Source: Adineta steineri (lineage: Eukaryota; Rotifera; Eurotatoria; Adinetida; Adinetidae). Taken from it: a DNA stretch of 64,000 bases. A program made the translations under genes and the position numbers. Of the stretch, positions 1 through 14,222 are shown piece after piece. The notes under the pieces are model-generated. The model was not told the origin of the DNA. It did not search any database and worked only from the letters and a program-made list of their open reading frames with translations. The stretch is from positions 47,464 to 111,463 of the forward strand of contig CAJNOI010000151.1 in the NCBI GenBank assembly GCA_905250115.1, in the 5' to 3' direction. Position 1 is the stretch's first letter. Each line of letters starts with the position of its first letter.

Positions 1-18
1 ATATATATATATATATAT
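1..18. repeat. (TA)n microsatellite at the left edge
   Basis: The window opens with a pure AT dinucleotide run, just downstream of the stop codon of the minus-strand transporter gene. Confidence 0.9.
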
Positions 19-29
19 CACTATTTATA

Positions 30-3000
30 CTAACGATAATTACGATACATAGGATTTTCAATTGTAAGAGGAATTGAACTTGTTTGTTCATTGTTTCTAT
101 TAGAGAAATTTGTAGAATTTCCATTAGGATATGAATCAGCGACTTGATAACCACCGGTACCATCTGTTATTGTTGATCCATAGGATGCAAATTGATCTCC
201 ACCACCACCAGCTATTTAATAATAAATTTAAATTTTATATAAATATCTCTTTAAATACATACGTTTATATGTTTCATTAGGTCCCCATGGTGATGCATTA
301 TCATTTTCGGGTTCTGGTTCAGCCCATGGTTGTTTTTCACCTGATGCAAACATTCCATAAAAAATAACACCACCAAAATGTACCAATGAAGCTATCAGAA
401 ATACATGTGCCCATTCACTTCGTTCCTTTTTTTTTCAAAAAACAAAATAGTAATTTAAAATAATTAAATAAATAATATACTTACTCCTTTTTTAGTTAAA
501 AATTCGACAGCAACAGGACATAACATACCAGCTAATGTTCCAACACCATTTGAAATTCCCATAAGAATACTTGCATAACGTGGTGCTATATCAAGATGAT
601 TTACATTAAATCCTAATTAATTAAAAAAGCATATAAATAAATGATTATTGATTAGTTTTTTCTTTTTCTTCTTCCTCTTCTTCTTCTATTATATCTAACC
701 TGAAATAGCAAATCCACTAAAACCAACAGCAACAGTCAATGCTCCAATAGCTAATCGAGGATTTTTTGCATAAGCAACAAGAAGAAGAAAAACAGCTTCC
801 ATACCAAAACCACCACAATTCATTATTTTTCGAACAGCCGTTGTTGATAAATAATTTGTTCGTAAATGATCTGCTAATTTACCAGCAAATGGTACAATAC
901 ATGACATTACTAAATGTGGCATTGCTGCTAAAAATGGATCCTAAATATTTCAAAAAATAACATTTATTTTTATTAATTTAAAAGAAAAATATATATTCAA
1001 TTCAATCATACCTTTCCAACATTATAATCAAGAGCTTCGCGAAAATATTCAGCTTGAGAATTAATTAACAAATAAAATGACCATGAACGACAAAAATTAG
1101 CTACAATTATTGCCCATACAGGCATCGATGTAAAAAATGAACGCCATGGTGGTTTTATCCAAGACTATTCAAAAAACATTTATTTTATTTTTTTATTTTT
1201 AGACATTTTACTTTATTAGCAACTGAACTTGCTTCGCCAATACTTTCTTCAATATAAATACGTTCTTCTTCGCTAATCTTCGGATGAATTGCAGGTCTCT
1301 CATATGATATATACCACCAACCGATAGACCATATAATGCCAATTACACCTATTCAATTTCCATAAATATCAATATATTTTTAGTGAAATAAAAGATTATC
1401 ATACCATAAAAATAAAATGCAACTTGCCAATTCAAATATTCAGTTAGAATTCCCGATAAAGGAATTCCCAGAACGGCACCAGCATATGAACCAGTAAATG
1501 ATATTGTTGCTAATGTACTTCTTTCTAAAGGTGGTGCCCACCAACGCCAAATACCATGTGCTGCAGGATAAGTAACACCCTTAAGAAAAATATTAAAAAT
1601 AAAATCATTTTTTTTCTTTTTCAATTGATTTACTTCAACAAGTCCTTGTAAAATTCGAACAATCATTACAAATCCATAATGAAATTTTGCAGCAAATGGA
1701 ATAAAAAGATTAAGAACTGATGATATACCAAGTGCAATACCAAATACACTAATAAGAAGAAGAAAAAAGAAGAAATGAATAAAATTTTTATTTTATATTT
1801 GTTTTCTTCTGTTTACTGATTAGCTGGAAATTTTGCTGCTAAATATCCTCCAGGTACTTGAGTAATAAGATAACCCCAAAAGAAAGAACTATCAACAATA
1901 CCAATTATACCAGGTGTCCAATCAAATTCCGCAAGCTACTTTATTTAAGAAAAATGAAATTTTCTTATTCTTTTAATTAACAAAATAAATTTACTTTTAT
2001 TAATTTAACTGTTCCATTTGGTAATTTTTCTGTTTCATTATGTGTCATTGCCACAACACTAACACCCATATTACATCGAATACCAAAGGATATAAGAAAA
2101 CCTAATGAACTAAGAAATGCTGTTTGATATCGTACAGGCATATTTCGTATTCTATTAACAAGAGGAAAACGTGAATAATTATATGAACCATAATTTGCTG
2201 ATGTTGCTGGTATTGTTTTAATACGTCGTTGTTGATTTCCATGTTCATCTTCTACTAATTCAGCATAATCTGATTGGGGATCATGAGTTGTACGTTGAAA
2301 AAGTCTTTAGAAAAAAGAATAATAATTCAATTAAAATTTTCTAAAAAAACATTCTTTTTTTTTATATATATTTATAATTAAATGATTGTTCGATGTTGTT
2401 CACATGTCATTTCTATTGTTATTATTTTATATTATCTCTTGAGACACTATGAACATAGAGAAATCTATTCGTTTTTATTGTTCATAACTGTCATGTGGAA
2501 CGATTCTTTTTATTTTCTACTACAGGTTTTCTTCTTTTTTTTTTTTTTTGACAATTTCCCACTCGTTGTCTATTCGTCTATAAAAAATGATTTACTTCAT
2601 GTGTCAGAAAAAAAAATTGATTAGTATAATGGCTACTAGCAGTCCTATTTTCACCTTCCGGACATGTTTATTTGACTAAAAAGACATAACTTGTATTGGA
2701 AATTTTTTCATTTCTATCCTTTGATTTATTAAGAAAAGATCGAGAAAGTAGAAAAAATAATAAACTTCAGTTTAGTTTTACTTTGTAATTTACAAGAAAA
2801 AGTAATGAATTTCTTGTCACATTCAGCAATACTTATTCATTGTTTGAATAAAGAAGAAAAAAAACCAGAAACGTCTTTAGAAGATACTGAGAACTTTTAA
2901 TTATATGTTCTATTTAATATGACAAAACAATACAAAGATAAACTATAGTTCATTCTGAATAATCAATTAAAGATAATTATTTTGATTTGTAAAAGATAAG

Positions 3001-3475
3001 AAATATTTCTATTATTTCATGTTAGATTTGTATATATATCTGTGTGTATTTTTCATGCTTGTTGATTTCCCATATGAAATAAGTATTTCTTTTTTTCCTT
3101 TTCTTAGTCTGTCATTAACGCGTTTCTCTTTAGTAGAATCATTCATTTATATAACGGAAATATGAAAATCTATTGAATTTTCTCTCATTTTCTAGTTCAA
3201 AGCACCTTCTACTTTCATTTCCTTGTAACTATTAGTTATGTTAAATATCAATCGATAACATCGTTTAACCATTAAATACTAAACGATAATCAACAACAAG
3301 AAAAAAGAAAGAAAAGTAACTAAGAACAAAATAAAAAGCGAGTTAACGCATTTTCATTGTCTATTCATAATTAATAGAAAAGAAGAATATATGATTCGAC
3401 TATCATTTATCAATAAATAGATAGTTATACTCACTGAATGAAACCCATTCGGAATGCTGCTGGTACATTTCCCAT
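30..3475 (-). CDS. Vesicular glutamate transporter-like SLC17 (MFS) transporter
   Basis: Predicted 587-residue membrane carrier, complete in 11 exons: 3475-3435, 2304-1995, 1935-1817, 1748-1634, 1579-1405, 1348-1212, 1164-1012, 940-700, 612-485, 425-263, 211-30. All junctions are GT-AG and in frame. Diagnostic VGLUT/sialin segments are visible: [84 protein letters not shown] and [19 protein letters not shown]. The family loads glutamate (or related organic anions) into vesicles using the proton and voltage gradient. The tail is Gly/Asn/Ser-rich and ends in ENPMYRNYR. The start chosen gives a short N-terminus (MGNVPAAF). An extra 5' exon is possible, but the one candidate seen upstream (4221-4291) does not join in frame. 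VGLUT is favoured over sialin by the conserved central block; substrate is inferred. Confidence 0.93.
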
Positions 3476-3811
3476 TGTTTTTTCGCCTGTTTTTTTCTTC
3501 TAATTAACCATTGCTACTATATTGCTGTTGGCCTTATTCTTGGAATTCGAGCAGATTGAGCATTTTCCTCTTTTCTGTCCCTTCATATTCTCTTGTTAGA
3601 ACACATACAGAGAAAGAGAAAGGGAAGTAGAAAAAAGGAATGTAATCCGAGACCAGAGAGAGAGGGGAGAAAACTTCTCTTATTTTTGAAACATTCTTTT
3701 CCAGTAAAGAAGAGTATTTGATTATGACGATAATGATGAAGAAAGCGAGGAAAGCCATAGATGACTTAAAGAACGATATAAACATATAAAGTGAAGGTGT
3801 TCATTATCATT

Positions 3812-3812
<1 letters not shown>

Positions 3813-3843
<31 letters not shown>
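3813..3843. repeat. (TCA)n trinucleotide microsatellite
   Basis: About ten uninterrupted TCA units in noncoding sequence. Confidence 0.95.
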
Positions 3844-4220
3844 AAGCAAATGAGTCTTAAATATTGATATTAGCATCTTTTTTAAAAACTAGTAAAGCAA
3901 ATAAAACAAAACAAAGTACCCGAGAAAACAAGCGAGAAAAATACTCATTAAAAAGAAAAACGAGAACTCAATGGATTAGAAAATAGTATGTAGTTATTTA
4001 AGAATAATCAAACGTTTAAAATACGGAGAAGAAAAAAAAAGTATCTTAATACTTCTATTTCTCTTTGAACAAGAAAAAATAAAATATAACTAAGATATGT
4101 TTAAATAATGATTAATAATGAATAAATAAATAAATAAATATACAAATAAAAACAAATCATTGACTCAACTTTCTATTTTCTCTTTAATAGGTGTGAATTT
4201 TAATTACAACTTTTTCTTAC

Positions 4221-4291
4221 CCAGTTATTTTGTATGTTAAATTTTCTGTTGTATCACGTACAATATTTAATGCTTGTGATGCCAATTCCAT
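4221..4291 (-). other. Candidate orphan 5' exon (low support)
   Basis: On the minus strand an ATG opens a 23-codon frame beginning MELASQALNIVRD that runs into a good donor (GG|GTAAGA). Position and strand suit an upstream exon of the SLC17 gene. However, two leftover bases do not join in frame to the exon at 3475-3435, which would need one. Either a small exon is missing between them, or this is a chance frame or a noncoding leader. Confidence 0.2.
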
Positions 4292-7200
4292 TGTGATTTT
4301 CGTCGTTGATAATGATCAATCACTTAGATTTGATTCATGTTTTAATACACACGTGCGTGTTTTTAGTCTCGTTTAATATACATTATAGTGAAACAAGTAA
4401 AAGCAGGTTGCTGATGAACGAGAAAGTAGCGTTTTTTTTTAATATTGTGTTCATGCAGCCTGAGGAAGGCAGTCGGCGTTGACGAGCAGTATGCGAGAAA
4501 GAAAAGGAATTTCTAACTAATTGATTTCGTCGAGTGACTTATATGTGCACGACTTGTAGTTGATATAAATAATATAGTCTTCGAGTTGCACCGCCTCTGA
4601 AATAGAAAATCATCAACAAACGACAAGATAAGAGAACAGGTGACATAAAGCTTAATCTTCATACACATCTCTATATATGTAATTAACACTTAACCAAGCT
4701 CATATTCAAATCTCCTTTTTACAGGAAATTGTCGAACAATATTCAATGCTTTAGGTGTGCAAGAGAAACGAGATTTTTCTCTCTTTCGATTTTCTTTTTC
4801 TGAAAAAAAAAGAAATCCACCAATGAGCATCAAGCCATTTTGTTCCGTATGCCTATCAATCAATCATGTAAACATACGGAAAACAGACTGATCGACAAAG
4901 ACTAAGACTATTCAACTATAAAATAGGCACGATCAAACTGCGAATGTTTTCTTTTTTGTCTAAAAAAAATAACAACATTAAAAACGTTCTTAACTCATTC
5001 TTTATTATAGAACTAAAAGGAAAATTTATCAACTAGTTGAATTTATAAAAAAAAAAAAAAGAAACTAATTTATTAATTGAAATACTCTGTTTCTACTCAG
5101 TGATCTTCTTCAAAATTCAATTTTTCACACGCTTAACTAACGATAAAAAGACTTACTTAGAATTTTCCAAAGAACTATTCTATCTTGATATGATCGGAAA
5201 AAAAATTATATAAAGAGTTTAATATATAAAAATAATTAGAATTCTGACCCACTTTTTCTTCCAAATATTTGACTATGTTAACTTTTAAACAGAACAGGGA
5301 TCGAAATATCTACTAACTGTTCGTTTTATTATGAGAATAGATCAATGGAAACTAATCTGTAACAGGATAAGAAAATATCTGTTGGTCTTTGAAGTATTAC
5401 TGAATTCTCACCTGATAGAATCTAATATTAGGAAAGATTTACTTAGAAAAATTAAACGTATATTGAACAACTTTCTATTGTCATCATTTGTCGATAGTAT
5501 TCACTTCGTTGAATGAACTTCCCGTAATCTTTTCTCTCTCTCTCTCTCCCTCTTTTTTCTTTCAATTCAATCATGTCACTGTCGATTAAGAAGCTCTCTC
5601 TCTCTCTCTTGCTCTTTTTCGCTGCCTGTTTCCGCTTATTTTTGGTAGTCACTGAATACATGAACATAATAACAAAAGCAACTAAATGAAGAGTGACAAG
5701 CGTTACCAGTTATGAAGATGGTGAACAACAGTCTAGCATGGTGAATATTACACTTCGAGTGAATGAAATAGGAGGTTGCTGCTGGGAATAAGTGACGAGA
5801 GTAGTGCATGATTTTTTATGGTTGGCAAAAAAAGAAAAGACTATTTTCTTCTCTTTTATTTGGGAATTACACTAACATAAAAGAAAATTCTAGAACAATG
5901 GATAAAATCCATTTCATATATATATTGGTTTTATTAATTTAGTTAAAATAAATCTAAAATTGTTAAAAAATGAACAAATAATTAAACTAGAAAAATTTTC
6001 TTTCTTATCATAGTTAAAAAGTCTTTGATTTTGTATATAACATTTGAGTTCTATACGGAAATCCTTATTTACGACAATGTCTCTTTTTTTTCTCTCTTTA
6101 AATAATTATATCCGCCTCCTCTTCTATTGATTATTAATTTTAGTGATAATGATTGATTTCGACATAGTCTCTAGATCATTTATAAATATAGATTTTCTAG
6201 TTTGTTTTTTTTCTTTTCTATCACAATTAGTTTGGAATATTAAATGAGATGTATTATCATGTCAATTCATATAACTACAACATTTTTTAATATATTAACA
6301 AGTCGATTTTTCTATATAGAAAAATATCGAAAGATATATTTTCTATATTTTAAAAATTAATGTATGTATGTGAATGATATATTAACATAACGCGAAAGCA
6401 ATTATTCTAGTTGTTGCATGTCTTCTTTACCCATAATAGTTACCTTAAGGGGTTATCTTCTATATTAGTTAACATACTAAAATCTTTCGTATTGTTGAAC
6501 ATTATCTTATAAACATCCGTTTTAGATAATCTCTTTCTATCAAAATACTTTCATCATACTAATTGAAAGGTTAAATTATCTAACATATCTATATGAAACC
6601 AATCAATCTTTAATAAAAAAAATATTACGTTTTTCTTTCCAAAAGTATTTTATATACATTTGTTCTCAATTGAAAGAAAAAAATGATTAACTCCTGTTGA
6701 ATCTTTTCTATTGACCGATAGTATTAAATGAATATGTTACAAGCTAAAATTCTATGATTAATTTGTAAGAGATACTATTTGTTACATTACTTTTTATGAT
6801 TAAAGAAAATATCCATAGAGATAACTTAATAAATGAAATGATATATTGAATTCATTAGTTATACATGTCCATAGTTATTAAATCAAAACAAAATGATACA
6901 TGATATAATATGACAAGAAGGAAGAAGCAATACTCTACTACTCTCAAGTGTAACTTTACTTCAAAATATTCAAGTCTTCCTATTTTTCTCTGTTCCTTGT
7001 TGTATGATTATATTTATTAGAATTCTTTGACTAATATCATTTATTATGAACTATAGAATTCTTTTATTGGAAGAAAAAGTGATAAATTGCTTTTTAATAT
7101 TTACAAAATTGAACTCATGAATTATAGAACAAATCTATTTGTATTATATTAAATAGACAAAAATACTTTTACAACAAAACATTCTCAAAACTAACTGTTA

Positions 7201-8843
7201 TGTTTATCTAATATAGAAATTCTGTAAAATTCATAACTTGATCTTTTCATTTTGATAATATTCCTTCAACAATTATTATATAGAATAATCAAAGTTCCAC
7301 ATCGTTTCTTCTTTGATATTTAAATAGAAGTCTATGTTCTCAAATAAAATTCATCACTGATTTGATTGATTAGTTCAAATAGACAGGAAATGAAACTATT
7401 TCATATTTTTTAATTTTATAAAGTACATATTTTAACGATAAGCTTTAAAACATTAACTTTTATCAATTCATTTGTTGTACGAAGAATATTTTTTATAAAT
7501 CATGACAATATGAGAACATGACATATAAAAACATTGTTTTTTTTTCAATTATTCGTTTGACTGAACAATTATTAAATTAAATTAATCAAAACTTAATTGA
7601 GTAGGTGTTGAGATGTCTGTGAACTTGTCTCTATCTTATTAGGTACATTGTCTGATTTTCTCAATATTTACCAACGTTGTAGAAGTTATTTTTGAATAAT
7701 TTCTAACTGGATTACAAAATAAAAGTAAGGAATTCTACTAGTAGAATAGAAATTGTTTAGATAACAGAGACCAAAAATGAAACAAATAAGCGAATAATTT
7801 CGGCGGAGATGAACCAAATCGGTTATGAATTGAATTTTACCGTTATTGAATCAAAATGGACATTACTTATTCATTTGGGTCTCTGAAACTGATATCAAGA
7901 AATTTAGTAGACTTTTTTTTCTCAAAAAAAACTAGAGAAAATAATCATTGAAGAATGAAATTGTATTGATGTCAGGTATTTTCCCTAGCTACTTCTTTAA
8001 GTCTTTTGAGGATGTGGGTGTTAGATTTATCTTTCATTCATGTCATCAGCCACGTTTTTTGTTGGATGAAATGTCATTTTAAACTAGGATTTTATAAAAT
8101 ATGAATGATTGAGTATATTTATCATGCATTGATCACTATTTCATTAGATAAAATCAATCTTTTTAAACGATGACATTAGTTGTTCTGTACAGATCTAAGT
8201 GTTTTCAAATAAACGCTTTTCACCTTCAATTTTAATTTTGTTTAAACAAAAATAAAATTTCAATTCTGTTCGAACAAGTTTTATATTTGACCAAAATTTA
8301 ATTTTGTCCGTAGCATATATATATTACTTGCTTTTTATTCATATTCTCATTTATTACAGTTACATCACATAAATGATAGACGTGAGCGTCATTTAAAAAA
8401 CAAAATACACAATACGAACGACGTCGCCTTCGATGACAGACGAAGATATTTTTGTTGAATATAGTATTTTTACGTTTTAATCTCAATAGAGAAATGGATT
8501 ATTTCCGTTATTCTTCGTATTGATTATATTTTTTGCTTAAATTAAAATTGGTTGCATTTGTCTTGACTAATTAATTGATTTGTGTAAAATTCAAGACATA
8601 TGTATATATTTGTTTGCTATTGGAAAATAAATGAATATTAAAAAGCTTTTATTAAATGCTTTTTCAATTAGAAATGTACTCGAAGTAAGTTTTTTACTTA
8701 ATTTCTTTTTTTTATAATATTTCTATTAATTAAATATAACAAATCCTTCTCATTCAATTATTCTTCAATTTCTTATTTGAATTTATAAAGAATTCTTAAA
8801 CATTAAATTGAAAGTTTTTTATTAGATTATTTTATAAATAATT

Positions 8844-10430
8844 ATGGTAAAACGTAAAACATGCATAATCTGTATGCTTTGGGTAATTATTCTTATAATT
8901 GTTGCGACATCTTTAACTCTATACAAATATCAAAAATATCATACCCATACTCATCAGGTCGAAACAAAAATAATTGTCAAACCTTCGAAATGTGAAAAGA
9001 ACGAAACTGTAAAATATATTTTTAATTTGGTTCATTGGCGTGAAACTCTGGCAAAACATCAAACCTTATCTAAGAAAAATCAAACATTATGGTGTAAAAT
9101 ACCAGATGACTTAAGATTAATATCTACAGCTATTTTTCGTCTGTATGATATACGTAATCATACGCATTTACCTTGTAGTATGATTTATTCGTCAAATAAT
9201 ACATTAGAAGATATTAAATGCAAAAATAATGGTGAAATAAGTAGAAGAAGTAATGATGATTCGACAGATAACCAAGCAGAATTTACATGTAGACATGGTT
9301 CCACATTAGATTTATTTATTAATAAATCTGCAGATTATTCATATCCATCGATTATTGCAGATGCTTTACATCCATTGCCAGATTCTTTATACATAAATAT
9401 ACTAAATAATAAATATCGAAGTTGTAATACAATGTGGGGATTTAAACTTAATCATGAATCTATTAGTTATTATCCTTCGACTACAGATCCTCAAAAATCA
9501 AATCTATTTGATGTTACTTTTGGATATGATCGATCAATTCATGAATTTATTCCACATCCTTGGCTTTATAGTTATATTGAACACATTAAATTTACTCCAC
9601 AAAGATTATCAATGCAACAAGTAATGAATAACAAAGTACAAATTAATTCTATCAAACATTCAGATATCTATTGGACTAATCAACCAGCGGTGAGTGATGA
9701 ACTATCTCATATCTTTGTTTTCTTTCAAATAATAATCTTGTTTGATTAGAATTCAAATGGGCAAAACAAAAGAACAAGCGTATCATATGTAAAATCATCT
9801 ATCTTGTGGATGAATAGTAATTGTCAGACGAAATCACAACGTACACAATATATGAGAAGGTTAATGAAATTTATTGATGTTGATAATTATGGTACTTGTG
9901 GACCTAGTATTCTTCCTTTACCAGAACATGTTATAAAAATACAAGGTTCAGCTAATCGAACTTTAAATGATCTTGCCACTTATAATTCAGCAGCAGGAAA
10001 ATTAGCATTAGCAAAAGAATATTTATTTACTATTGCCATTGAGAATAGTTTAACTTATGATTATATAACAGAGAAATTATGGCAGCCACTTGCCATTGGA
10101 AGTGTACCTGTTTATCTTGGTGCACCTAATATTCATGATTGGTTACCATGTCAAACAGATTGTATTATTGATTTAAATAAATTCAAAACACCAAAAGATG
10201 CTGCTATGCATATTACACAAGTTGCATCAAATAGAACACTATATGAAAGTTATCATAAATGGCGAGATCAACCTGTTTCAAAAAAATTTCAAAATATACT
10301 CAGTTATTTTACGACTATGGAAAATTATAATCTTGAATGTATTTTATGTGGTATGTCTAAACAAGTTGATCAAAATAAAGATCCAAAAGAATATAAAAAG
10401 AAGATTCTTAAAACAATTGGTCGTTTTTAA
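8844..10430 (+). CDS. Alpha-1,3-fucosyltransferase-like (GT10), copy 1
   Basis: Predicted 508-residue Golgi type II membrane glycosyltransferase in two exons, 8844-9689 and 9750-10430, with a 60-nt GT-AG intron. A short basic N-tail is followed by one hydrophobic anchor (about residues 8-27) and a lumenal region with several N-x-S/T sites. The C-terminal half has the GT10 donor-site signature: a core near IAIENSLTYDYITEKLWQ, followed by GSVPVYLGAPNIHDWLP. The family transfers fucose from GDP-fucose to GlcNAc-type acceptors. An AATAAA lies about 100 nt after the stop. It is followed in tandem by a close paralogue at 11581. Acceptor specificity cannot be read from sequence. Confidence 0.92.
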
Positions 10431-11580
10431 TATTTTACAATGATAATCGATGTATATATTATTGAATAGTATTATCAATCAGATATGTAAAATTAAGTAA
10501 ACAATGAATTTAAATATAATTGTGATTAAATAAAAAGATGTGTTAGTTTAAGTATTAAAATGATTACAAATCTCGCTTGACAATATATATATCAGATCTA
10601 GGAAAAAGTGATTAGATTGTTGAAAGAACACAATAGAGTAAAGTGAGAGAACAAGAAAAGTCTTTTCAAATGTCAATAAATTTAAGAATAATAATAAACA
10701 AAAAAAACAGAACAAAGTATGTGAAAAGAATTTATGTCTCTTTGTTTGTGTAACAATAAATGAAAGTGACTTTTATGTTGTTGATTATTATGGTAGATTA
10801 AAAATAATTGCAAAAATATCTCACTCATAAATATGGTAGTAACTAATAGATATTCATTTTTTTGTTAAAAATCGATTTGAAATAACAATTTAGAAATGAA
10901 AATATCTTTTTTAATAAATAATATTGAACGAAACTAGTCGTATTTTGAACACAATCAATGATTACACTCATAAAGTTAACTATTATATATCATATTTAGA
11001 AACTCTCTAATTAAAATAATATTTTATCAAACATTTCTATTAAAAATATCATCAATCTTAGTTTTATTGAAAGAGATCCGAAAAAAAAACTTTCTTCCAT
11101 GTATTATTCATTGATTGTATGCTTAAGGAGATCTGTTCTTTTAAAAACATCTACGAGCGACATTTCTTTTTTTCATCAACTGATTGGTATATGTTCTTTT
11201 ACTTTCGATATAATATTTTGTATTACGTAAATATTGGATATGAATACATAACTAATGATGCATCAATGAAATAGTATTGTCGTATTGTATATTACATATG
11301 GTTACATCTGTTTTGAGTTAGACGAAAAATTTTTTTTTTGAGGTTAAATAGAAAAGATTGTTTTCTTGTTTTGATCAATTTTCTTGATAATAATTATTTT
11401 TGAATTATATTAAAAATAATTTTTATTTTTTCATAGATCGTTGTATCGTAAAATAGGTTGATAATTGATTTTTACTAATTTCTTCTTTTAATATGTTTTT
11501 AATATTTGATAAAAATTCGTTATAATTAATAGGAAAATTTTCTATATTCTCAATTATTTTAGATAAGTTTATAAATAAAT
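10431..11580. other. Intergenic spacer between fucosyltransferase copies
   Basis: AT-rich, no coding region seen. It contains the presumed polyadenylation signal of copy 1 (AATAAA at 10529) and the promoter region of copy 2. Confidence 0.7.
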
Positions 11581-13226
11581 ATGAAATATTTTTCAAAAAG
11601 ACAAAGAAAATTACTTTGGAAAGCTCTCTGTATATCTATTGTGATAACATTCATTGTATATATATTTGTTATTAATTATATTGTTCAACTTGAAGAAGAA
11701 ATCAATTTATGTGAATTTGATAAACATAAAAGTAATGATAGAATAAAATATATTTTTAATTTGGCTTATTGGCGTATACTTATATATAATGAACAAATCT
11801 TCTTGAAAGAAAATCAAACATTATGGTGTAATATACCAAATGAATTACAATTAATATCGAAAACTATTTGTCAAATATATAATATCCATGATTGTACTCG
11901 TTTACCTTGTCGTATGATTTATTCTTCACCAAATACGTTAAAAGATGTTAATTGTACTTATGATGGTCGAGTTTTTAAAAAAAATAATGATAGTTCTATA
12001 CAAAATCAACCAGATTTGACATGTAAAATGGATTATTCATTGGATTTATTTATTAAAAAATCTTCTGATTATTCATATCCATCGATGATTGTTGATGCTT
12101 TCATTCCATTATTAACATATGAATATAAAAATATCTTAAATAATAAATATCGAAGTTGTGATAGTATCTGGGGAATGACATTTAATTTTGAATCCATTAG
12201 TAATTATCCTTGGGCAGCAGATCGGAAGAAATTAAAATTATTTGATGTTACTTTTGGTTATGATCGATCTCTTTATGATTTTATTCCACATCCTTGGCTA
12301 TATGATTATATTGAACAAATCAAATCTACTTCAAGAAGATTATCAATGCAACAAGCAATGAATAATAAAGTACCGATTAATTCTATCAAACATTCAGATA
12401 TCTATTGGACTAATAAACAGATGGTGAGTGATAAACTATTTCATATCTTTGTTTTCTTTAAACAAAAAGATTTTATACTGAGAACATTAAATTAAGTGAA
12501 AGGAAAGAAAAGCTTAAAATAATATAATTATTTGTATTTTATTAGTATTCAAGTAGACGAAACACAACAGCAAATAGATCGTATGTAAGATCATCTATCT
12601 TATGGATGAATAGTAATTGTCAGACGAAATCACAGCGTACACAGTATATGGAACAATTAATGAAATATATTGATGTGGATAACTATGGTAATTGTGGATC
12701 TAATAAACTTCCTTTACCAGAACATATCATTAAAATTCGCGGCTCAAACAATCAAAATTCAAGTGATCGTAGTAGTTATAATTGGCAAGGAGTAAAATTA
12801 GCATTAGCAAAAGACTATTTATTTACTATTGCTATTGAAAATAGCCTAGATTTTGATTATATAACAGAGAAACTATGGCAACCACTTGTAGCTGGAAGTG
12901 TACCTATTTATCTTGGTGCACCCAATATTCATGATTGGCTACCATGTAAAACAGATTGTATTATTGATTTAAATAAATTCAAAACACCAAAAGATGCTGC
13001 TATGCATATTAAACAAGTTGCAGTAAATAAAACATTATATGAAAGTTATCATAAATGGCGAAATGAACCTGTGTCATTACAATTTCAAAGTATGCTTAAT
13101 TACTTTTCGACTATTCGCAATTATAGTCTTGAATGTATTTTATGTGGTATGTCTAAGCAAGTTGATCAAAATAAAGATCCAAAAGAATATAAAAACAAAA
13201 TTATTAAAACAATTCGTCATTTTTAA
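11581..13226 (+). CDS. Alpha-1,3-fucosyltransferase-like (GT10), copy 2
   Basis: Predicted 507-residue paralogue of the gene at 8844, with the same two-exon structure (11581-12423 and 12546-13226) and splice junctions at the equivalent place. It starts with a basic tail and one hydrophobic segment (about residues 14-36), so is again a type II membrane enzyme. The catalytic core reads IAIENSLDFDYITEKLWQ then GSVPIYLGAPNIHDWLP. The second exons are far more alike than the first: lumenal stem and acceptor-side sequence have diverged while the GDP-fucose binding half is conserved. Its intron (122 nt) is twice as long as that of copy 1. Probably a tandem duplicate with a shifted acceptor preference. 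Confidence 0.92.
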
Positions 13227-14222
13227 TTTCTTATAATGACAACCGATGTATATATTATTGAATGGTAACATTTATCAGATATGTGATATCAAGTAAACAA
13301 TGGATTTAGTTAGAATTGTGATTATTATATCAAAGGAAAATATAAAAGATATATGTATGTGATAATATATTTTAGAATACTTTTCTATTCTAATAAAATT
13401 CAGAAAAATCAAAACTAAAGAACAAAATGATTGTAGATATAAAAGACAAGCATAGGTACATATCAAGAGAAGCAATTCTATATAAAATACGAAGTTTTTA
13501 TATCAATTGTAATTTATGAATATTATCTAATTTATCATGACGTATAGATTAGTTAAAAAGAATGGTATGTTATTATAAAATTCCTCCACAAGTTGCTTAT
13601 AGAGAATAAATCTTTGCATTGTATAGGATCACATTATTATTCAATGAATTTGTAAAAATGCAAGATTGTCTATATGATCTGATGGAATTGATATAGTAAA
13701 TGTCGATAAAATAACCTTGACATTGTAACATATGGAAACGAGCAAAGGCATTTTTCAAATATATCCTTTCTATGATTTGATGTTTGATGACATCTGTTGA
13801 TGAATTTAAAATAAAGTTTTTAATTTCTTAGTATTATTAATGATGATATAATAATATTAATAAACGATAAAAGTCAAAATATTTCAGATAATTTTCGTAG
13901 AAAAATATCTTAGAAAATAAATGGACAACCATATTCCTCTTTTCATCGATTGGCCTCCCCACTCTACCCTATAAGTTATGTCTGAGTCCATAAAAGGAAG
14001 GACAATATTTGTTGCTTGTTTTCATATAAATTTTCCATGTTTTTTTTTCTCTTTCTTTTCTTTCTTCGAAATATTTATTGATACCCTAGAAATATAATTT
14101 AGAGAATTTTATTATTTTAGATGTTCATCTCAAATTGAGTGATATATTAATTGTTTTATTTTCAAATTGATTATAGACACATATTTAAAGAAAAAAAGAA
14201 GATAAAAGAAATTTAAAGGAGA
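13227..14222. other. Intergenic spacer
   Basis: AT-rich noncoding stretch; nothing recognised besides presumed 3' and 5' flanks of the neighbouring genes. Confidence 0.65.

Larger units (their letters stand above)
3476..8843. other. AT-rich intergenic spacer with no recognised gene
   Basis: More than 5 kb without a convincing coding region. The open frames present are short, low in complexity and match no family I recognise. The stretch holds poly-A/T tracts, a TCA microsatellite, short CT-rich tracts near 5530-5610, and a possible noncoding or 5' exon near 4.22-4.29 kb. Around 4430-4510 base composition becomes more even, which could be the promoter or 5' UTR region of the transporter to the left. 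Confidence 0.6.

Noticed and set aside
2382-2624. Plus-strand open frame opposite the SLC17 gene
   Set aside because: It lies in the first intron of the transporter, contains poly-T-derived Phe runs and has no recognisable domain.
4221-4291. Coding first exon of the SLC17 gene
   Set aside because: Its donor leaves two bases, whereas the next exon needs one to stay in frame; kept only as a low-confidence feature.
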